This document shows, one piece after another, positions 50,609-63,380 of a stretch of 64,000 nucleotides of DNA. Source of the DNA: Viscum album. Lineage: Eukaryota; Streptophyta; Magnoliopsida; Santalales; Viscaceae. Location of the stretch: positions 545,473,219-545,537,218 of the forward strand of contig OY728166.1 of NCBI GenBank assembly GCA_963277665.1. The letters run 5' to 3'. Numbering within the stretch: the stretch's first letter is position 1; the number at the start of each line of letters is the position of its first letter. A program made the translations under genes and the position numbers. The notes under the pieces were generated by a model. That model was not told where the DNA came from. It saw only the letters and a program-made list of their open reading frames with translations, and made no database searches.

Positions 50609-51351
50609 TATCATGTGACTTATTTATAAACATGTAATAATAAATTAATTATCTGGGTACCTATTCAGAGATTAGCTAATGAATGAATCAGGTTATTGAG
50701 TATTTAGTAACATTGTAGCACTTTATATTATATATGAATGGTTTCACACAGTTACATTTACATTACATAGTATGAATTATATAGACACCATTGGTGGTGG
50801 CCCATTGAAATTTATTTTACACCCTCTTCGAGTTTTATTTGGTAACCGAGAAAACTACACAAATTCAGGTTTTAATAAAGATAGGAAAACAACATTGAAA
50901 ACTTGATTTATTTTCATATTAGTATCGACCTGGTGGATGTGGATTGTTCTAGACCTCAGGATTCTTTGGATAGTATATGCATTTCTTTTTATGATTCTTC
51001 AGTGTAACTTTTATGTCTTCTTCATTGCATCAATATTTTCTAGATTTCTAGTGACAAGAAATATGTCATCATCTATAGTATTATGTTATTTATGTTGATT
51101 CATTCATTTTTACTATTGTCTTTAATTTCCATTGTGCCTTCATTTAAATATATTCTTTCCATTATTTACATATTTTCCCTATACATTTTAATACTTCACT
51201 CTATTGTAATGAGGGAATTGTATCCCCACAGACACAACCTAGCCTCTCGTTACTAGTCGACATCTATTGTCATTTGGGGAGGTGTGACTGAGTCCATGTG
51301 GTCCACTCGGCTCAGTGAACAAATTATATAACAACCATAGCCTTTATTACA

Positions 51352-54300
51352 CATACACGCAAGCTTTATTACATAAAATTATACTGAATTCATCCCAGAA
51401 TATAGATATGTCTTGTGTCATTAGCGATTTGGAACATTACATGACAACATAAGGAATAAAATAATATATCATTATTGAAATCTTCTTTTACAGGACAAAA
51501 CCGTTCCTTTGTTCCTATAATCTCATGGGATGATGTAAAGACATATATAAGTAAAGGGTTAGCTATATAGCCCAGTAAGGGAGTAAACAAAATTAACATG
51601 AGGAATACCATACATGTTAGGAAATAGGAATATAAATGGATTAGAATATATACATGACTGTAAAGGCATAATATATGATGATTATCAAAACATGGAAATG
51701 AGGCAATAACAAACAACATAATATTAGCATGATCCAATGCTCATTGAACATGGATTAACATGAGTAAACCCTCATTGAACATGGATTATCATGATTCTAA
51801 TTGTACATTAATTTGAATGATTAAACCCTCATTTCACATTGAATATCATGATACTAAACATTACCAAATTCATTAGAGTTCTATCATGGAACCAACTTCA
51901 AAATTATTCCAACTTCATGCATAAGTGTGCCCCATATACCTTATAACATGGATTCTTTCAAAATCGTGATTTATTACACAATAAAAGAACTTTGAATACA
52001 TAATTTTATGTAACCTTCAAAACATATATGTGAAAATAGGTGAATACACATGATAGATAAGTGGGTATGGTATTCACTACACGATGATTTTGGCTTCGAA
52101 ACTCGTAGTGTAATATTTGCAGCATAACAGTGTTATTTGAAAATTCATAAATTCGGTTGATGAGAAAAAAGGTTTCAACCATAATATATACATGAAATAG
52201 AATTTAATGGGATCATGTAACATGATATCACAAAATATGAAATGGAATTTAGATACATAATATTTAATAAATGATTGAATGGAAATCACGAGAGATAAAT
52301 CATTAATGTAATTTCGGCATGGTAATGGGTGTACACAGAAGGCATTAATGAGAGAGAAATGGATCGTTCATCATTCGAACTTAATTTGGTTAGAATGGGG
52401 TAGGTGATAAATAATAACCCAACATTTTTAGTATTAAACAAAAGAGTATAATAACATAAAGAAACATAGATAAAAATGATAACGGAAGGAAAGTGAGGAT
52501 CCCATATAAAAATTCAGCATGTAACGAGTGTACATAAGGGTTAGTAAAAGGGATAAATGATAGTAAAAGCGAATATAATCATTTATAAATAAAACGGTCA
52601 TTAAGGATGATATTTAGTAACATATCCCAAAATAAGAATAAAATAAATTAAAAGACATAACACAAAAATAGTTCATGATAAAAGATGACGATGGAAGATC
52701 ATTTACTTGGATGTGTGATCCCAAATGATTGGGAGAGAAAATATGGGAGATTGGGGGTTCCATGGGAGGATGATAGAGAGTATGCAGAAAAGGGTTTTAT
52801 ATCCAAAATTGGGTTTCAATAATGAGCATTGGGATATTGAGTGGAATTATATAGGAAAGGAGGGAGAATTATTTATTATTTAGGTTTTTGACACTACACA
52901 TTAAAATATTCAAAACCAAAAACCATCCCATAGTTTTTCCTGTGGTTTATGGAAAAGGGTATTTTTATACAATATTTTATTTTTAAAATGGTGGAACATA
53001 TTAATATATCATTCTTTCTCATATGGAGGTGAGTAATGCTCTAATGGAAATAATTTTTAAATGTGAAAATATTTTATAAGTATTGGAGGGTCCACTAAAG
53101 AATTATAATATTAAAAAACATAAAATCGCATTATTTTAAATTTAAAACATATATTGGAAGAATAATACTTTTATAATATTTTTTTACATAATTATTGGGT
53201 CATTATTATTTCATAAAACACATTATATATGTTTTTCCGTATTTAATTTTTACCAAAAATAATTGATCGTCTCATAAAATTATGAAAAATTCAAAATTGG
53301 ATAATTTCTACATCATGTTTCCAATAAATAATACTCATTTTATCAAAATAACTTTCTTAAGTATATTAATTTCAAATATTAAAATAAAAAAATTCATTTA
53401 TTAAGAACTGAATGGTTTTCAGAAAAACAGTTTCCAATCATTCATAAAAGTAAAACTTGGCTTCATAAAAATTATATGATAATTTATATTTATTGAAAAT
53501 TATATAATAATAATAATTTATTAAAATATTATTTATTCCCAAAATTAATTAATTCATCATAATTAATTCTTTAATTAAAAATAGAATATCAATATTATCA
53601 TTTAAAAATAAAATTCTTATCAAGCTGAATACATAATAATTTATAGAGTAAAAAAATAAGGACTAAACATAATAAACGATTATAAGTAAAAGGAGTGTTC
53701 TTATAACAATATTATAATAAAAATATTATTAAAACATTAGTTTAATATCATAATTAATATATCTATAAAAAGTAGGTTTTTACCAGAAAAAACAATTTAT
53801 AAAAAGAATTATATTTTTAAGAAAAACTATTCTCCTAAAAGAATTGGTGGAATAATAATTTTGTTTATAAAAATGGATTACACAATATGTAACTAAGACA
53901 TTATTACATAAACCTTTATAACACCCGTGTAAGACCTAAAGGTATGGTATGTGATGGTGAATGACGCTTTGTGTTTCTCAGATAACATCACCTGGATGGT
54001 AATCTCTATTAACTTGAATTTCTACAATATGTGATTCCATTCATGCTTAAAATTTTTGAATCTCAGAGTGAGATTGGTCAAGAGAAAATCCTAGTGAGGA
54101 TACATCCTTTCTGAGCTCCAACAATTGAGCTTTGTATGGTATGACTCTACTGGATGATGTCATCTTATCCATTATCTCTATCGTTATGATTTCCTGAATA
54201 TTTAAGTTTATATCAATTGTTCGATCATTGTACATTGAAAACATTATCAATGGTAATGATACTAAATGGTCTTTTAATCCCATTAATAATAATAAAAAGA

Positions 54301-54376
54301 GTGCATGTGTTTTTTATATCCTTATGAAATAAATTGAATGGGAATTTCATTCATAAATTTTTGGTTATTTACAACA
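51352..54376 (-). repeat. LTR 'F' of gypsy-3
   Basis: On the minus strand the purine-rich ATATTTTGTGGTGGGAA runs into TGTTGTAAATAACCAAAAATTTATG, matching the A junction (TGTAACACCCCAAGATTTTATG). Further in are a TATA-like CCTATATAATTCC near 52850 with a C-rich start region, and TTACTGGGCTATATAGCTAACCC (51580-51558), the family 3' block. The left end abuts gypsy-2 and is not sharply defined. A 115-codon minus ORF (51390-51737) and others are unconserved. Confidence 0.65.
54047..54283 (-). other. 78-codon ORF inside U3 of LTR F
   Basis: The frame reads IMDKMTSSSRVIPYKAQLLE, then LRKDVSSLGFSLDQSHSEIQ. The leucine/charged spacing is compatible with a short coiled coil such as gag N-termini have. 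It lies 93 bases into the LTR on the minus strand. No counterpart is visible in LTRs A, B, C, D or G. It could be a captured gag piece or chance. No function is assigned. Confidence 0.25.
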
Positions 54377-55182
54377 TTCCCACCACAAAATATTTCACCC
54401 ATGATATTTCTTTTTCCCCACACAAAAATAGATGAGGGTAACCCTACCTCATCAGTTCCTCTGGTTCCTACATTTCTACTTCCAACTTGTGGATTCTCTA
54501 CAACACTTTGATGAGGGAATTTTCCTATTTCGTAAATCATTTTTCTCTATGATCTAAGATCTTCAACGACTTATCTTCGAAGTAGAAGTCATTCTTCAAT
54601 GTTACAACCTCTAGATTGAGTACTTGTGATGGGTGATGTATGTACATCCTCAAGAGTGATAAATGGAATACATCTTGTTGTTGAGATAGTTTAGGTGGTA
54701 GTTATAGTCAGTAGGCCACTGCTCCAATGCGATCATGGATCTTAAAAGGGCCAATGTACCTCAGAATAATTGTTCCCTTCTACCCAAATATCATAACCCT
54801 CTTCCATGGTGATATGTGGAGGTATACAGTGTGACTAACATCAAACTCTCAGTCTTTTCGACAGTTTTCATCATATCCCTTTTGTTGACTCTTGGAAGTT
54901 TTAATGTCCTTTTGGATGGTTTTAACCTTCTACAACATTTCATCAACAATTTCTAGACCTATATGTGATTGTTCCCCAACATCATCCACAAATAATTGTG
55001 TTCTTCACCTTTTCCCCTAAAGGGATTTACAATGAGGCATTTGGATGGTTGAGTTGACATTGTTGTTGTATGATAACTCTAATAGAGAAAGATATTGATC
55101 TCATCATCCTTTAAAGTCCATTGAGCATAGTATTATCTATTAGGTCAGGAAGTATATAAAGAATTCACAAGAAGGGGTTAAT
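54377..55182 (-). pseudogene. pol: Gypsy-3 integrase C-terminus with chromodomain remnant
   Basis: The minus strand, read across frames, follows the Tekay/Del integrase order: KDDEINIFLY.SYHTTT (about 55115), CLIVNPFRGKGE, EIVDEML.KVKTIQKDIKTS (about 54940), RYIGPFK-like and HDRIGAVAY (about 54745), RMYIHHPSQVLNLE (about 54650-54610), KILDHREK, then the chromodomain-like end SLIKVL.RIHKLEVEM.EPEELM and GYPHLF (about 54510-54435). The catalytic D,D,E core is missing: the gene is cut at 55182 by the end of copia-2. Stops and frameshifts are frequent. Confidence 0.85.
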
Positions 55183-56722
55183 TGTTTTCTTTTAAAAATT
55201 TAAAATAAAAATTGATCACATTAACAATAGATAGAGTTGGATGCATTTCTGTATTAGAGTATGTGCATCAAAAAAACAAAAAATAGAGCACATTAATTTA
55301 TAGTGGTTTAGGGAATGAAGATCCCCTAGTCCACTCCACCAATAACCCTCTATTTGGGCTTGCTGAATTTCACTAGTTGGTTCCTCTTCTCATAAGACCA
55401 ATCTATAATTGAGTGCAATACATTTTCACACATACAAACAAGGATAAAAACATAGCATTATGTATCTTTTATAGGGAATAAAAATGTCCATATCTTAGAA
55501 TCAGAATCTTACACCCCACCATCACTAAAACTTAGCAGCAAATACTCAAAAGAATTAATAAATGTTGATTTGATACAATAGTTTAAAACATCACTATTGC
55601 AGTAGTACGTAACTGATAGAAGATTGATCTTTAACTTTAGAAGAATAATAATCTTCTAAATATGTCTTAAGATATCATGTTGCACAAAATATATTCTATT
55701 TTAAAAATAATAATAGAAACATGACATCACGCTTCCAGGATTGAACATGTATATCTTCAAAATATAGTCCTCGTTTTTTAGTTCCTCTATCTCTGTGGCA
55801 CTATAAATTAATTTTCAAAAGAAAATATGAAGAATAAAATCTTATCAACACAGCTGAGAGATCAAACAAGCACATCAAACATATATAGAGAAATATAATG
55901 ATATATCATGATTCAATATTTTAGATACGAAAAATAAACCTGATATATCAAGTGAATTCAAATTCAAAAATATAGATCAGAATATTCATTAAACCTTTTA
56001 ATTATATTAGATAAAATATCCAATATAAAGGTATCTTTAAATAATCTATGACGAGCTTTTAATTGTTTGAGATTGTGCTCTAATCGACCTAATATTCCAC
56101 AAAGACAATTACAGAAAACTCCAATACAGTAGTAAATTCAAATCTCTGGTGTTGAAATGTCAATCAAAATGATCCTACACATAACTACAAAACACCATAC
56201 ATAGTTTTCAACCATATAACGTTGGGTTGAAGAAAAAATTAAGGTTCATGATTTAAACATTTTCTTCTCAAATGTAGTGTTCCATACTTATGTAGTGTTC
56301 TTTAACCATAAATTTTCTCTTTGGAAAACGTACGGTTTCATTTAAATGTAATATTATGTAACCATACATTTATTAAACTTTAAGGTTGATAAACCATACG
56401 TTCAGATACTTAACCATAATATTTAATACAAATGTAGGGTATGTTCCATTCATTATGTTCATCAGTGTAGGGAATGAACAATGATTTTAGAATATGAAGA
56501 ACCATGAACACTGTTTCAAAATGTGGTTAAGAGTTCTCCGAACACTTTAACAAATGTTTCTCATGAATACAGACATGAATATTATTCCAAAATAATTATT
56601 ATATTGAATATATATGTCTTGAAATACACTTAAAATAACATCATTAGTAAAATAAACAAGGGTATTTGTGAGGATCAAAATCAATAATATTTGTATAGTA
56701 TTATTTAGACATTACATGCCCA
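55183..56722 (-). repeat. Copia-2 3' LTR
   Basis: The left end (plus TGTTTTCTTTT) resembles the left end of the copia-1 LTR. The right end is set by the purine tract at 56723, giving minus TGGGCATGTAATG..AAAACA and 1540 bp. A minus-strand TATA box CTATAAAAG lies at 55467-55475. CCCTAGTCCACTCCACC (55324) parallels the TTAGTCCTCTCCAC block of copia-1. U3 contains recurrent ACCATAC/GTACGGT-type motifs (56300-56420). Confidence 0.75.
56300..56420. repeat. Degenerate AACCATAC / GTACGGTT cluster in copia-2 U3
   Basis: TTAACCATAAATT, AACGTACGGTTTC, GTAACCATACATT, AAACCATACGTTC and TTAACCATAATA occur within 120 bases in both orientations, giving imperfect palindromes. It lies in the same part of U3 as the copia-1 minisatellite. 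Confidence 0.5.
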
Positions 56723-56741
56723 ATAATCTCCCTTATTTTGA
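56723..56741 (-). other. Polypurine tract of copia-2
   Basis: The minus strand reads GTGATCATCAAAATAAGGGAGATTAT immediately before TGGGCATG. This is the classic Sirevirus/Tork tract and fixes the copia-2 orientation. Confidence 0.85.
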
Positions 56742-59639
56742 TGATCACAAAAAAAAATTATTACGATAAATATGGTAACATAATTTATAATTATGTAAAA
56801 ATTGATTGAAATAAATTTGATTTGACATAATTATTTTGATATAATTATATAGTTTGTTTCTCCAAAATTTTCTAGAATAGTTCAAATTATAAATGAGATG
56901 TTGTGTTTAAATTTCTCCCTCTTTTTCCGACATAAAAAAGAATGTTGATATATAGAGTAAAACACATGTAATATTGAATATATTAGTAAGAGAATGATAT
57001 AATAAGATGAAATAGATAATGAATAATATAGGTTTGTCTATTAGTTATAAATATAAAATAATATAAAAATAAAATACCAAAAATAGAAATGAAGACCCTT
57101 TCATTGATTAGAAAAATGTAAAAATAAAATAAGAATGCGAGTAAGAAACAAAATAGTCACTATTAGAATAAGGATAAAATATTGGTTATGGATTGGTTTT
57201 TCACAAGATATAAATAGGTTAGGGATTTTCTATGTTTTAATTCTAAATGGCTTAAAACACCTCCTACGACTCAGAGATTTGTAGTCACAACTTCTTCATA
57301 AGACTATCACCCAACTATATTATCAAAAGTCTAGAATCTTGAGTAACATGAAATTTTTCCAAAATATTGACATTCAAAATGTCATGTAATATTTATTTCA
57401 TGCTTAATAAACTATTACATCTTCTCTATAAATGGGTTATGTAGCAACATGATACATGTTTCACTCTGAGTTAGTTGATCAATTTGAAATTTTTTATTGT
57501 CCAACAAGACAGACAGGGGAGAATTTTTGCAATGAAGGTCATGAAGACGAGCATTCATGTGTACCATAACATATGTAATGGACCTAAATCATTGAATAAA
57601 ATCTATGCCGGTATCAATAATAGAAGTAGATATAATGTCCTAATTTATAGAACATTTCGTTGATTCAAATAGATTTTCCATGTACCACTTCTAATCTACT
57701 AAGTCTTCCTTGGAAAAAAAACATTACATATGATCCTCCCAATCTCATTCAATATGCATCTATTTAAGACATAAAAATCCTTTCTAGAGAATGTATTCGC
57801 ATTATGTTCTTGTATCATTTTCTTTGAATTTTCAAGCTCCTATCGCAAAGTGGAAATCTCTTTTTGAGACTTGTTAAACATAATCAAAATATCATCAAAA
57901 TGATGAGACAATGAATCAGATTCCCCTTCATATGTATACAGTTTCTAATCAAAAAAATGTGCAAAGGATTCACCATTGATGTCTCCACAAAATTTTTAAT
58001 TCAATAAGATTGATTATCAAGCACTTTAGTCGGTCCTCCTAAAACATGAACTAACTATTCCATAGTTTAATTCTAAACCTAATATGTAACTTTAGTTACT
58101 AATCTCTATACAATTTATTTTCGTGGGAAACATCTTTTCTAATAGTTTCTTCTTGAATATTAACCTACTCATAAATATTCACTTTACATGATCACTGGTT
58201 AGAGGTACAATAAGAATCTCACTAACCTGACTATCCACTGGTATTTCTTTCCCATGAATCGGTTCATCTAATTGAACAGAATAGATTTCTTCTCCAGAAG
58301 CCCACACTTGCTCTTCAACCTATTGAACACATTGTTTCTATGTATCACAAAAAGTACCTCCTGACTTTTGTTTCTTCCAAATCATTAAATAATTTGGTAT
58401 TAAATCTATTCCTTCTCATAGATGGTTGAGAAACTGCATCAGTTTGAGATTCAACAACACACTCCATTCAAATAACTACTTTCTCCCCCTGAGAAAAAGA
58501 TCATGAGATTTTTTCTCCTTCAACACCAACTAGAAAAATATTTCCTTTAATAGTTATTCATAAAAATCCATATTTTTTAGAGATATAGCATTTAAAACAT
58601 TCGTATGCTGAAACTTAATACTTAAATATACTAATATAATCATATGAATTTTTAATAGAATTCTATAGATTATCTATTTATAAGGATAGAAATTTATCCT
58701 TGCAATTTTTTGATTTTAGTAATGAAAATATAAAAACATATACTATGGATAATTCAGCTTAAATTTGCATAGAAATAAAAAAATGATGTACATATCTGGG
58801 TACACAATTTTATACATCTCAACCATCCTTGGAGAAATACAAGTCATAATGAACATAACTAAATATTATGATCTCCCGTCAGATATTTAACAAAAAATGA
58901 CCTAATGTGAGTCGAGTTAAATAGAAATGGTATAATCTCTTTGGAAGATCGATTATTATCCCTAATCAATTGATCATCAAAGTGAAAAACAATTTAATGA
59001 GGGAATTCTATGATTTGTGATACTTTAGTTGAATAAAAAAATATAGAATCACAAAAAATAAACTATACAATCTTATAAAAATATTTCAATTCTTCATCAT
59101 AATGAAATTCAGAATTGATATCACTTAAAGCATTCTAGATCCCTTAAAATTATGATGCCTGTTTCATGAGCTGACTCATCTGATATAACCGATCAAAATC
59201 AACCACTTTTCCTTGAAGTAATTTTGTTCCTGCAACACAACGTCTCTTCGGATAACTGGTGTATTCTTATTCAACTCGATTAGTTTTTTTCTTTTCAGAA
59301 ACAAAATATGAAAATCTACGGTTTTTACATTCATGGTTTTGGAATGTAAAAAATGGGGGTTTCTTGTTATATGAAACAATTTTGGTAAATGAAGGGTTTT
59401 AGTAGACGGAGGGTTTCTGACAGCTGATCCATATATTCGTTTCCCATCTGATATAGTAATTATAAATTTTTTATTAATTATGTGATGAAAATAATTTTAA
59501 GATGAAATAAAAAAAAAATATATATAGTACAATAAAATACCAAAAATTAATTATATTTACAATAATAAATATTAGATAAAATAAAATATCATAAACTAAA
59601 AAATAATATAAAATAAAATAACTTATATATGAATTAAAT
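56742..59639 (-). pseudogene. Extra ORF region downstream of copia-2 pol, degenerate
   Basis: Frames on the minus strand include KRKKLIELNKNTPVIRRDVV and NYFKEKWLILIGYIRW (59300-59180), a Ser/Tyr-rich middle part with FYSTKVSQIIEFPHEI-like text (about 59040-58980), and SDSLSHHFDDILIMFNKSQK followed by a heptad-like ISTLR.ELENSKKMIQEHN (about 57930-57800), probably coiled coil. The position after RNase H matches the extra ORF of copia-1, but little direct similarity remains. Intervals 58560-58900 and 56760-57780 are A/T-rich with no readable motif. Function not recognised. Confidence 0.45.
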
Positions 59640-59802
59640 AAACATAGCTCACCCTTAATAAAATCTAAACTTGTAGTGGGAATTAGTTTAGTAAAAATAT
59701 CATCTAATTGATATTTAGTGTAACCAATTCTAAAGATATATCCTTTTTATGAGCATGATCTCTTAAAAAATGATGTCTAATAACAATATGTTTAGTTCTA
59801 GT
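59640..59802 (-). pseudogene. pol: Copia-2 RNase H C-terminal fragment
   Basis: The minus strand reads RTKHIVIRHHFLRDHAHKKD, then ISLELVTLNIN and, after a shift, DDIFTK, the conserved end of copia RNase H (compare HSRTNHIYLR and DIFTNPL in copia-1). The gene is cut at 59802, just before its Ser-Arg-Thr-Lys-His motif, by gypsy LTR G. The rest of copia-2 pol must lie to the right of the window. Confidence 0.85.
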
Positions 59803-62643
59803 TTAAGGAATCGAACCCAGTTTACCAAAGCCAGTGCATTATTTGATTACATAAGTATATAAACAAGGAATCAACATTGTAAAGGACTGATCTGTTTAGT
59901 AGTCATGATGATACTAGATACATAAGTGGAACTGATTTTATATTTTGAAATGAAACAAAAAATGATATATATAAAAAGACAACAAACTACATCCTTGAAA
60001 ACTAAATAAATGATATTTTTTTCATAACCTAGGGAAGGAAAATCAAATGAAAGTGGTGAGCTCAAATGCTCAGTAAAAGTAAAATATTTAGTAGAAGATA
60101 TCATAACATAATCATTAGGTATATTGAATACATAAAAACATGCACCTTTAATTAAATCTTGAACACCTTATATTTGGAATAATACCTGAGTAAGTAATTC
60201 CATAAATAAACATAATCATGGGTATTATACAAGTTGAATAACCACATTAACCATAAAATCTATTTTCAAAATTAGGTAATGCATAATGGGGTACAACATA
60301 ACCATACCATCAAGGCCTCATTCAAAGACCCTAAATAATTATTTTATCAAGGCCTTGTACCCAGATCCGAGTTTGTCTCATGAGACATACCGATGCACTG
60401 AGGGTGTATAATGAGCCCCACCCAACAATTACTATCTCCATCGAATTCTTCATATGAAAGGGGTTAACATAATCAACATTTACATTAATATTGAAACTAA
60501 CATATGAAATTTAAATAACATTCCCCAATCATTGAACATAAACACTAACCATTCGGAATAATATGGTGAATGACATCGAAATAGAACATATATGGTCAGA
60601 ATAACCAGAAACCCTTCAACAACATATTGTAGATCATTTTGCAATAGATAAACATTAATTAAGTACATAATTCAACAAGGGATGTTGACATAGGAGAATA
60701 TATTTATAAATGAGACAATTTATGATTTCTTGAAGAAATAATCCTTAAGCATTCCAAAGTATCCCATACCACCTTGAAACATTCAAATCATAATCCCTCA
60801 TAATATCATGAAGAAAAAGGTGAATCTTGATATGATATACCAAATGGATGTATATACACCACATGAAAATAAATAAGTGGTGAACAAGGAATATATATCA
60901 TAAAAGTTTATTAGAGATGAGAAAAATCCATTATAATTTCGAAAGAAGATTACTTTTAGAAAATAATTTATATTTTTCATGAAATAATATTTTAAAAATG
61001 AATATCCCATAAAATAAAATAATTGTAGATTGAAATCATATTTTAGGAAAAAACAGTGTCCCAATGAAGTGAAATCAGGTAAAAAAATTATTATGATTCT
61101 TTAAAAATAAAACATTTTAAATCATTTAAAAAAAAGTATTAAAGAGATTTTAATGTGGAAATGAAAAATTTTTCTCATAAATCCATAAATGATCAAAGAT
61201 AAATTTTTATGATAAAATGATTGTTTTTATAAAAACAATGGTGCCTTAAAATAGATTTTTTATTATAATTGAAAATGGGTATGAAGTTGAATATATCCCT
61301 TGAAGTGGGATTTTATTTCAGAAATAATTTTGAATGTTACTTTTAAAACATGTAACTATCCATAAAATAAAGAATTATTCTGGTCAGTAAACATGTATAT
61401 AACTATCACATATAATTTATGTGGTGTACATAACAATAAAAAAGAGTTCCATTGAGGTAATTAGATAATAAAAGTAACCCAAATGAAAATAGAGGTTTGG
61501 GTGAAAAAACCCATAACACTTTGTAATCAATCGATTCGTATGCCCTATAATTAATAATAATAAAATTATACACTGGATACCATGAAAATAAATATATTCA
61601 TTATATTTCACATCAATGGTAATTATTCATATATCATGGAATAATATTAGTAGTGAATACAAGAAACCTTAAAAAAATGGAAGTTAGGTAAAGAAACATC
61701 TTACCTCAAGTATGAATGTGTCCATATCTTGAACATAAAGTCCTTGAATATGAATTTAGACTTATTAATAAGACATTTAAGAACCTATTAGACATGTATT
61801 TAGTTTTTAATAATGTTTTTTAGTTCATTTATTCCCTTCTATTATGATATTATATTGAATTTCGTTGTTCGACAATGTTTATTTTTTTTATTTTCAAAAT
61901 CAATTCACTTGTTCTTAAGTAATGGAGTTCATGTGGAATGGATGTAAATCTACAAAATTGATTTTAATATTATTTATGATAATATATAGTACTTATAGGT
62001 AATTTATATAATTTGGTTACATGGAATGAGGATGAATTATAATTTATAACTTTATCGCATATAGTTTTAGTTAATTTGTGGGTTTTGATTACAACGAACT
62101 CATTTTTCTTTATAACATCATACCATTTGTAAAAATGGATTAAAAAACCTTACATAGGATATATTAAATATATAATAATCTTGTTAAAACATAACAATAA
62201 TGGTATCATGACAAGAATTGATAATTATAATAGAAATCAGAAGCCCATCATCCTTGAATTTGGTAAATTGACACATCTCAGATGATGTTCTTGATGCTAA
62301 TATAAAAGAAGGTAAATAGAAGAGATGATGATAAATTATTCCATTATAAATAAAGAATTAAAGTAAATGTATGGTACTAGAGTCATCACATCATTTGGAT
62401 ATGTAGATGTAATAATAGAAAAAGAAAATAAATGAACTTGAAAGGAAAGACAAATAATTGAAAAGTGGAATTTACCTCTATAACGAAACTTCCCGGAGAG
62501 ATGCTTCAATGGTGTGGTTTTGGTGTTTTTATAGGACCATGGATTTCATGATGAGGGAGAAGACGTTAAGAGCATATTTGGAAAGAATTCGAAAGGGGCA
62601 CAAGGATTCATTGGATTAAAGAGAAGAGGGAGTGATGGGGGCG

Positions 62644-62650
62644 TTTTATA
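62644..62650 (-). promoter_or_regulatory. TATA box of LTR G
   Basis: Minus-strand CTATAAAACG is flanked by CTCCCCTCCA and CCCCCATCACTCCCTC, the same C-rich promoter setting as in LTRs A and B. Confidence 0.65.
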
Positions 62651-63075
62651 GTGGAGGGGAGAGAGAATTTCTCAAATTTATATTCATCAATTTATTATTC
62701 TTCCACACGACAAGGAATAGTGAGAAATACATGACCAAGAATAGTAATTTTATCATGTGAATATGAATCAATTGGTCTTACTTTAGTATAACACCATACA
62801 TGGCTATATAATTAGTGTATTTATATTATTTTGTAAATTAGGGTATTTCACAATTCATCAAAAATTCATGTTTTTCAAAAAAACCAAAAAATTAACCCCG
62901 ACCATTTATCAATGTGTAGAATCAAAAAATGAAGTCCAATTTTCAAAAATAATTTTATCAATATGATTTATTTAATATATAATTTAAATAATAATTTAAT
63001 TAAAAACACATCTTTAAAACATGTATTTACTTATTCCAAAACACAGGTATATCATAATCCAACATGAATATTTTA

Positions 63076-63170
63076 CATATACTATCATAGGTAAAGTTAT
63101 TATTAATTAGGGTATATCACTATTCACAACGATATGTTACTATTCATAATGGTAGGTTACTATTCACCAA
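63076..63170. repeat. Short ~20 bp tandem repeat in U3 of LTR G
   Basis: Three units, each a variant of GTTACTATTCACAA with GATA or GGTA, run at ~63113, 63130 and 63149. On the LTR's own strand this is GTGAATAGTAAC, the motif also scattered in U3 of LTRs A, C and D. Confidence 0.6.
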
Positions 63171-63361
63171 AAAAGGTTTTTCTTATCAGACTCCAAAACA
63201 TTTACTCAATACAACCGTGTATGCCTGATTTTTTAAATTCACATCACAAAAGTGATACAATTATGTTTAATTGGATAGGTTATAAAAAAGAGGTGTTTTT
63301 AGATACTCAGTGATTCGTGAATTCTATAATAAATCTATTTTTAAATTATTTGGGTGTTACA

Positions 63362-63380
63362 TTATCCCCTCCTTACAAAA
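63362..63380 (-). other. Polypurine tract of gypsy-4
   Basis: The minus strand TTTTGTAAGGAGGGGATAA ends exactly at TGTAACACCC of LTR G. Confidence 0.9.

Larger units (their letters stand above)
40575..51351 (+). mobile_element. Gypsy-2: Ty3-gypsy element, LTR-PBS-gag-PR-RT-LTR
   Basis: Homologous LTRs at 40575-42752 and 46493-51351 flank a plus-strand internal region with a near-perfect tRNA-Met primer site, a gag zinc-knuckle remnant, a protease tail and a clear RT. RNase H, integrase and the polypurine tract are missing, so about 3 kb of pol has been deleted. The right LTR is enlarged by a ~2.7 kb insertion. RT sequence is of the plant chromovirus/Tekay type. No target duplication is recognisable. 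Confidence 0.8.
46493..51351 (+). repeat. Gypsy-2 3' LTR with large insertion
   Basis: Collinear with the 5' LTR from 46493 to about 47917 and again from about 50609 to 51351 (ATCATGTGACTTATTTATAAACATGTAATAA matches 42009-42040). It ends ..TTTATTACA, equivalent to ..CTCATCA in the 5' LTR. The 4.86 kb length against 2.18 kb is explained by the inserted block. Confidence 0.75.
59803..63361 (-). repeat. LTR 'G' of gypsy-4, inserted in copia-2
   Basis: The minus-strand start TGTAACACCCAAAT follows a good purine tract. Landmarks: TATA box (62650-62644) in a CCCCTCCACTATAAAACGCCCCC setting, perfect palindromes GTCTCATGAGAC (60375-60386) and CAAGGCCTTG (60348-60357), and TTACTGAGCATTTGAGCTCACC (60079-60057). 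The 3' end (..GGGTTCGATTCCTTAAA) aligns with the ends of C and D. Length 3.56 kb. ORFs at 59871-60104, 60480-60668, 60798-61064 and 61417-61611 are not conserved in sister LTRs. Confidence 0.8.

Noticed and set aside
51390..51737. 115-codon minus-strand ORF with hydrophobic stretches
   Set aside because: It lies in the 3' part of LTR F over the conserved non-coding TTACTGGGC block; composition is that of random A/T-rich sequence.
59807..59817. Exact pol III B-box-like GGTTCGATTCC on the minus strand
   Set aside because: No A box at the right distance, no SINE body after it, and it aligns with the normal 3' end of the C/D LTRs, so it is a chance match at the end of LTR G.
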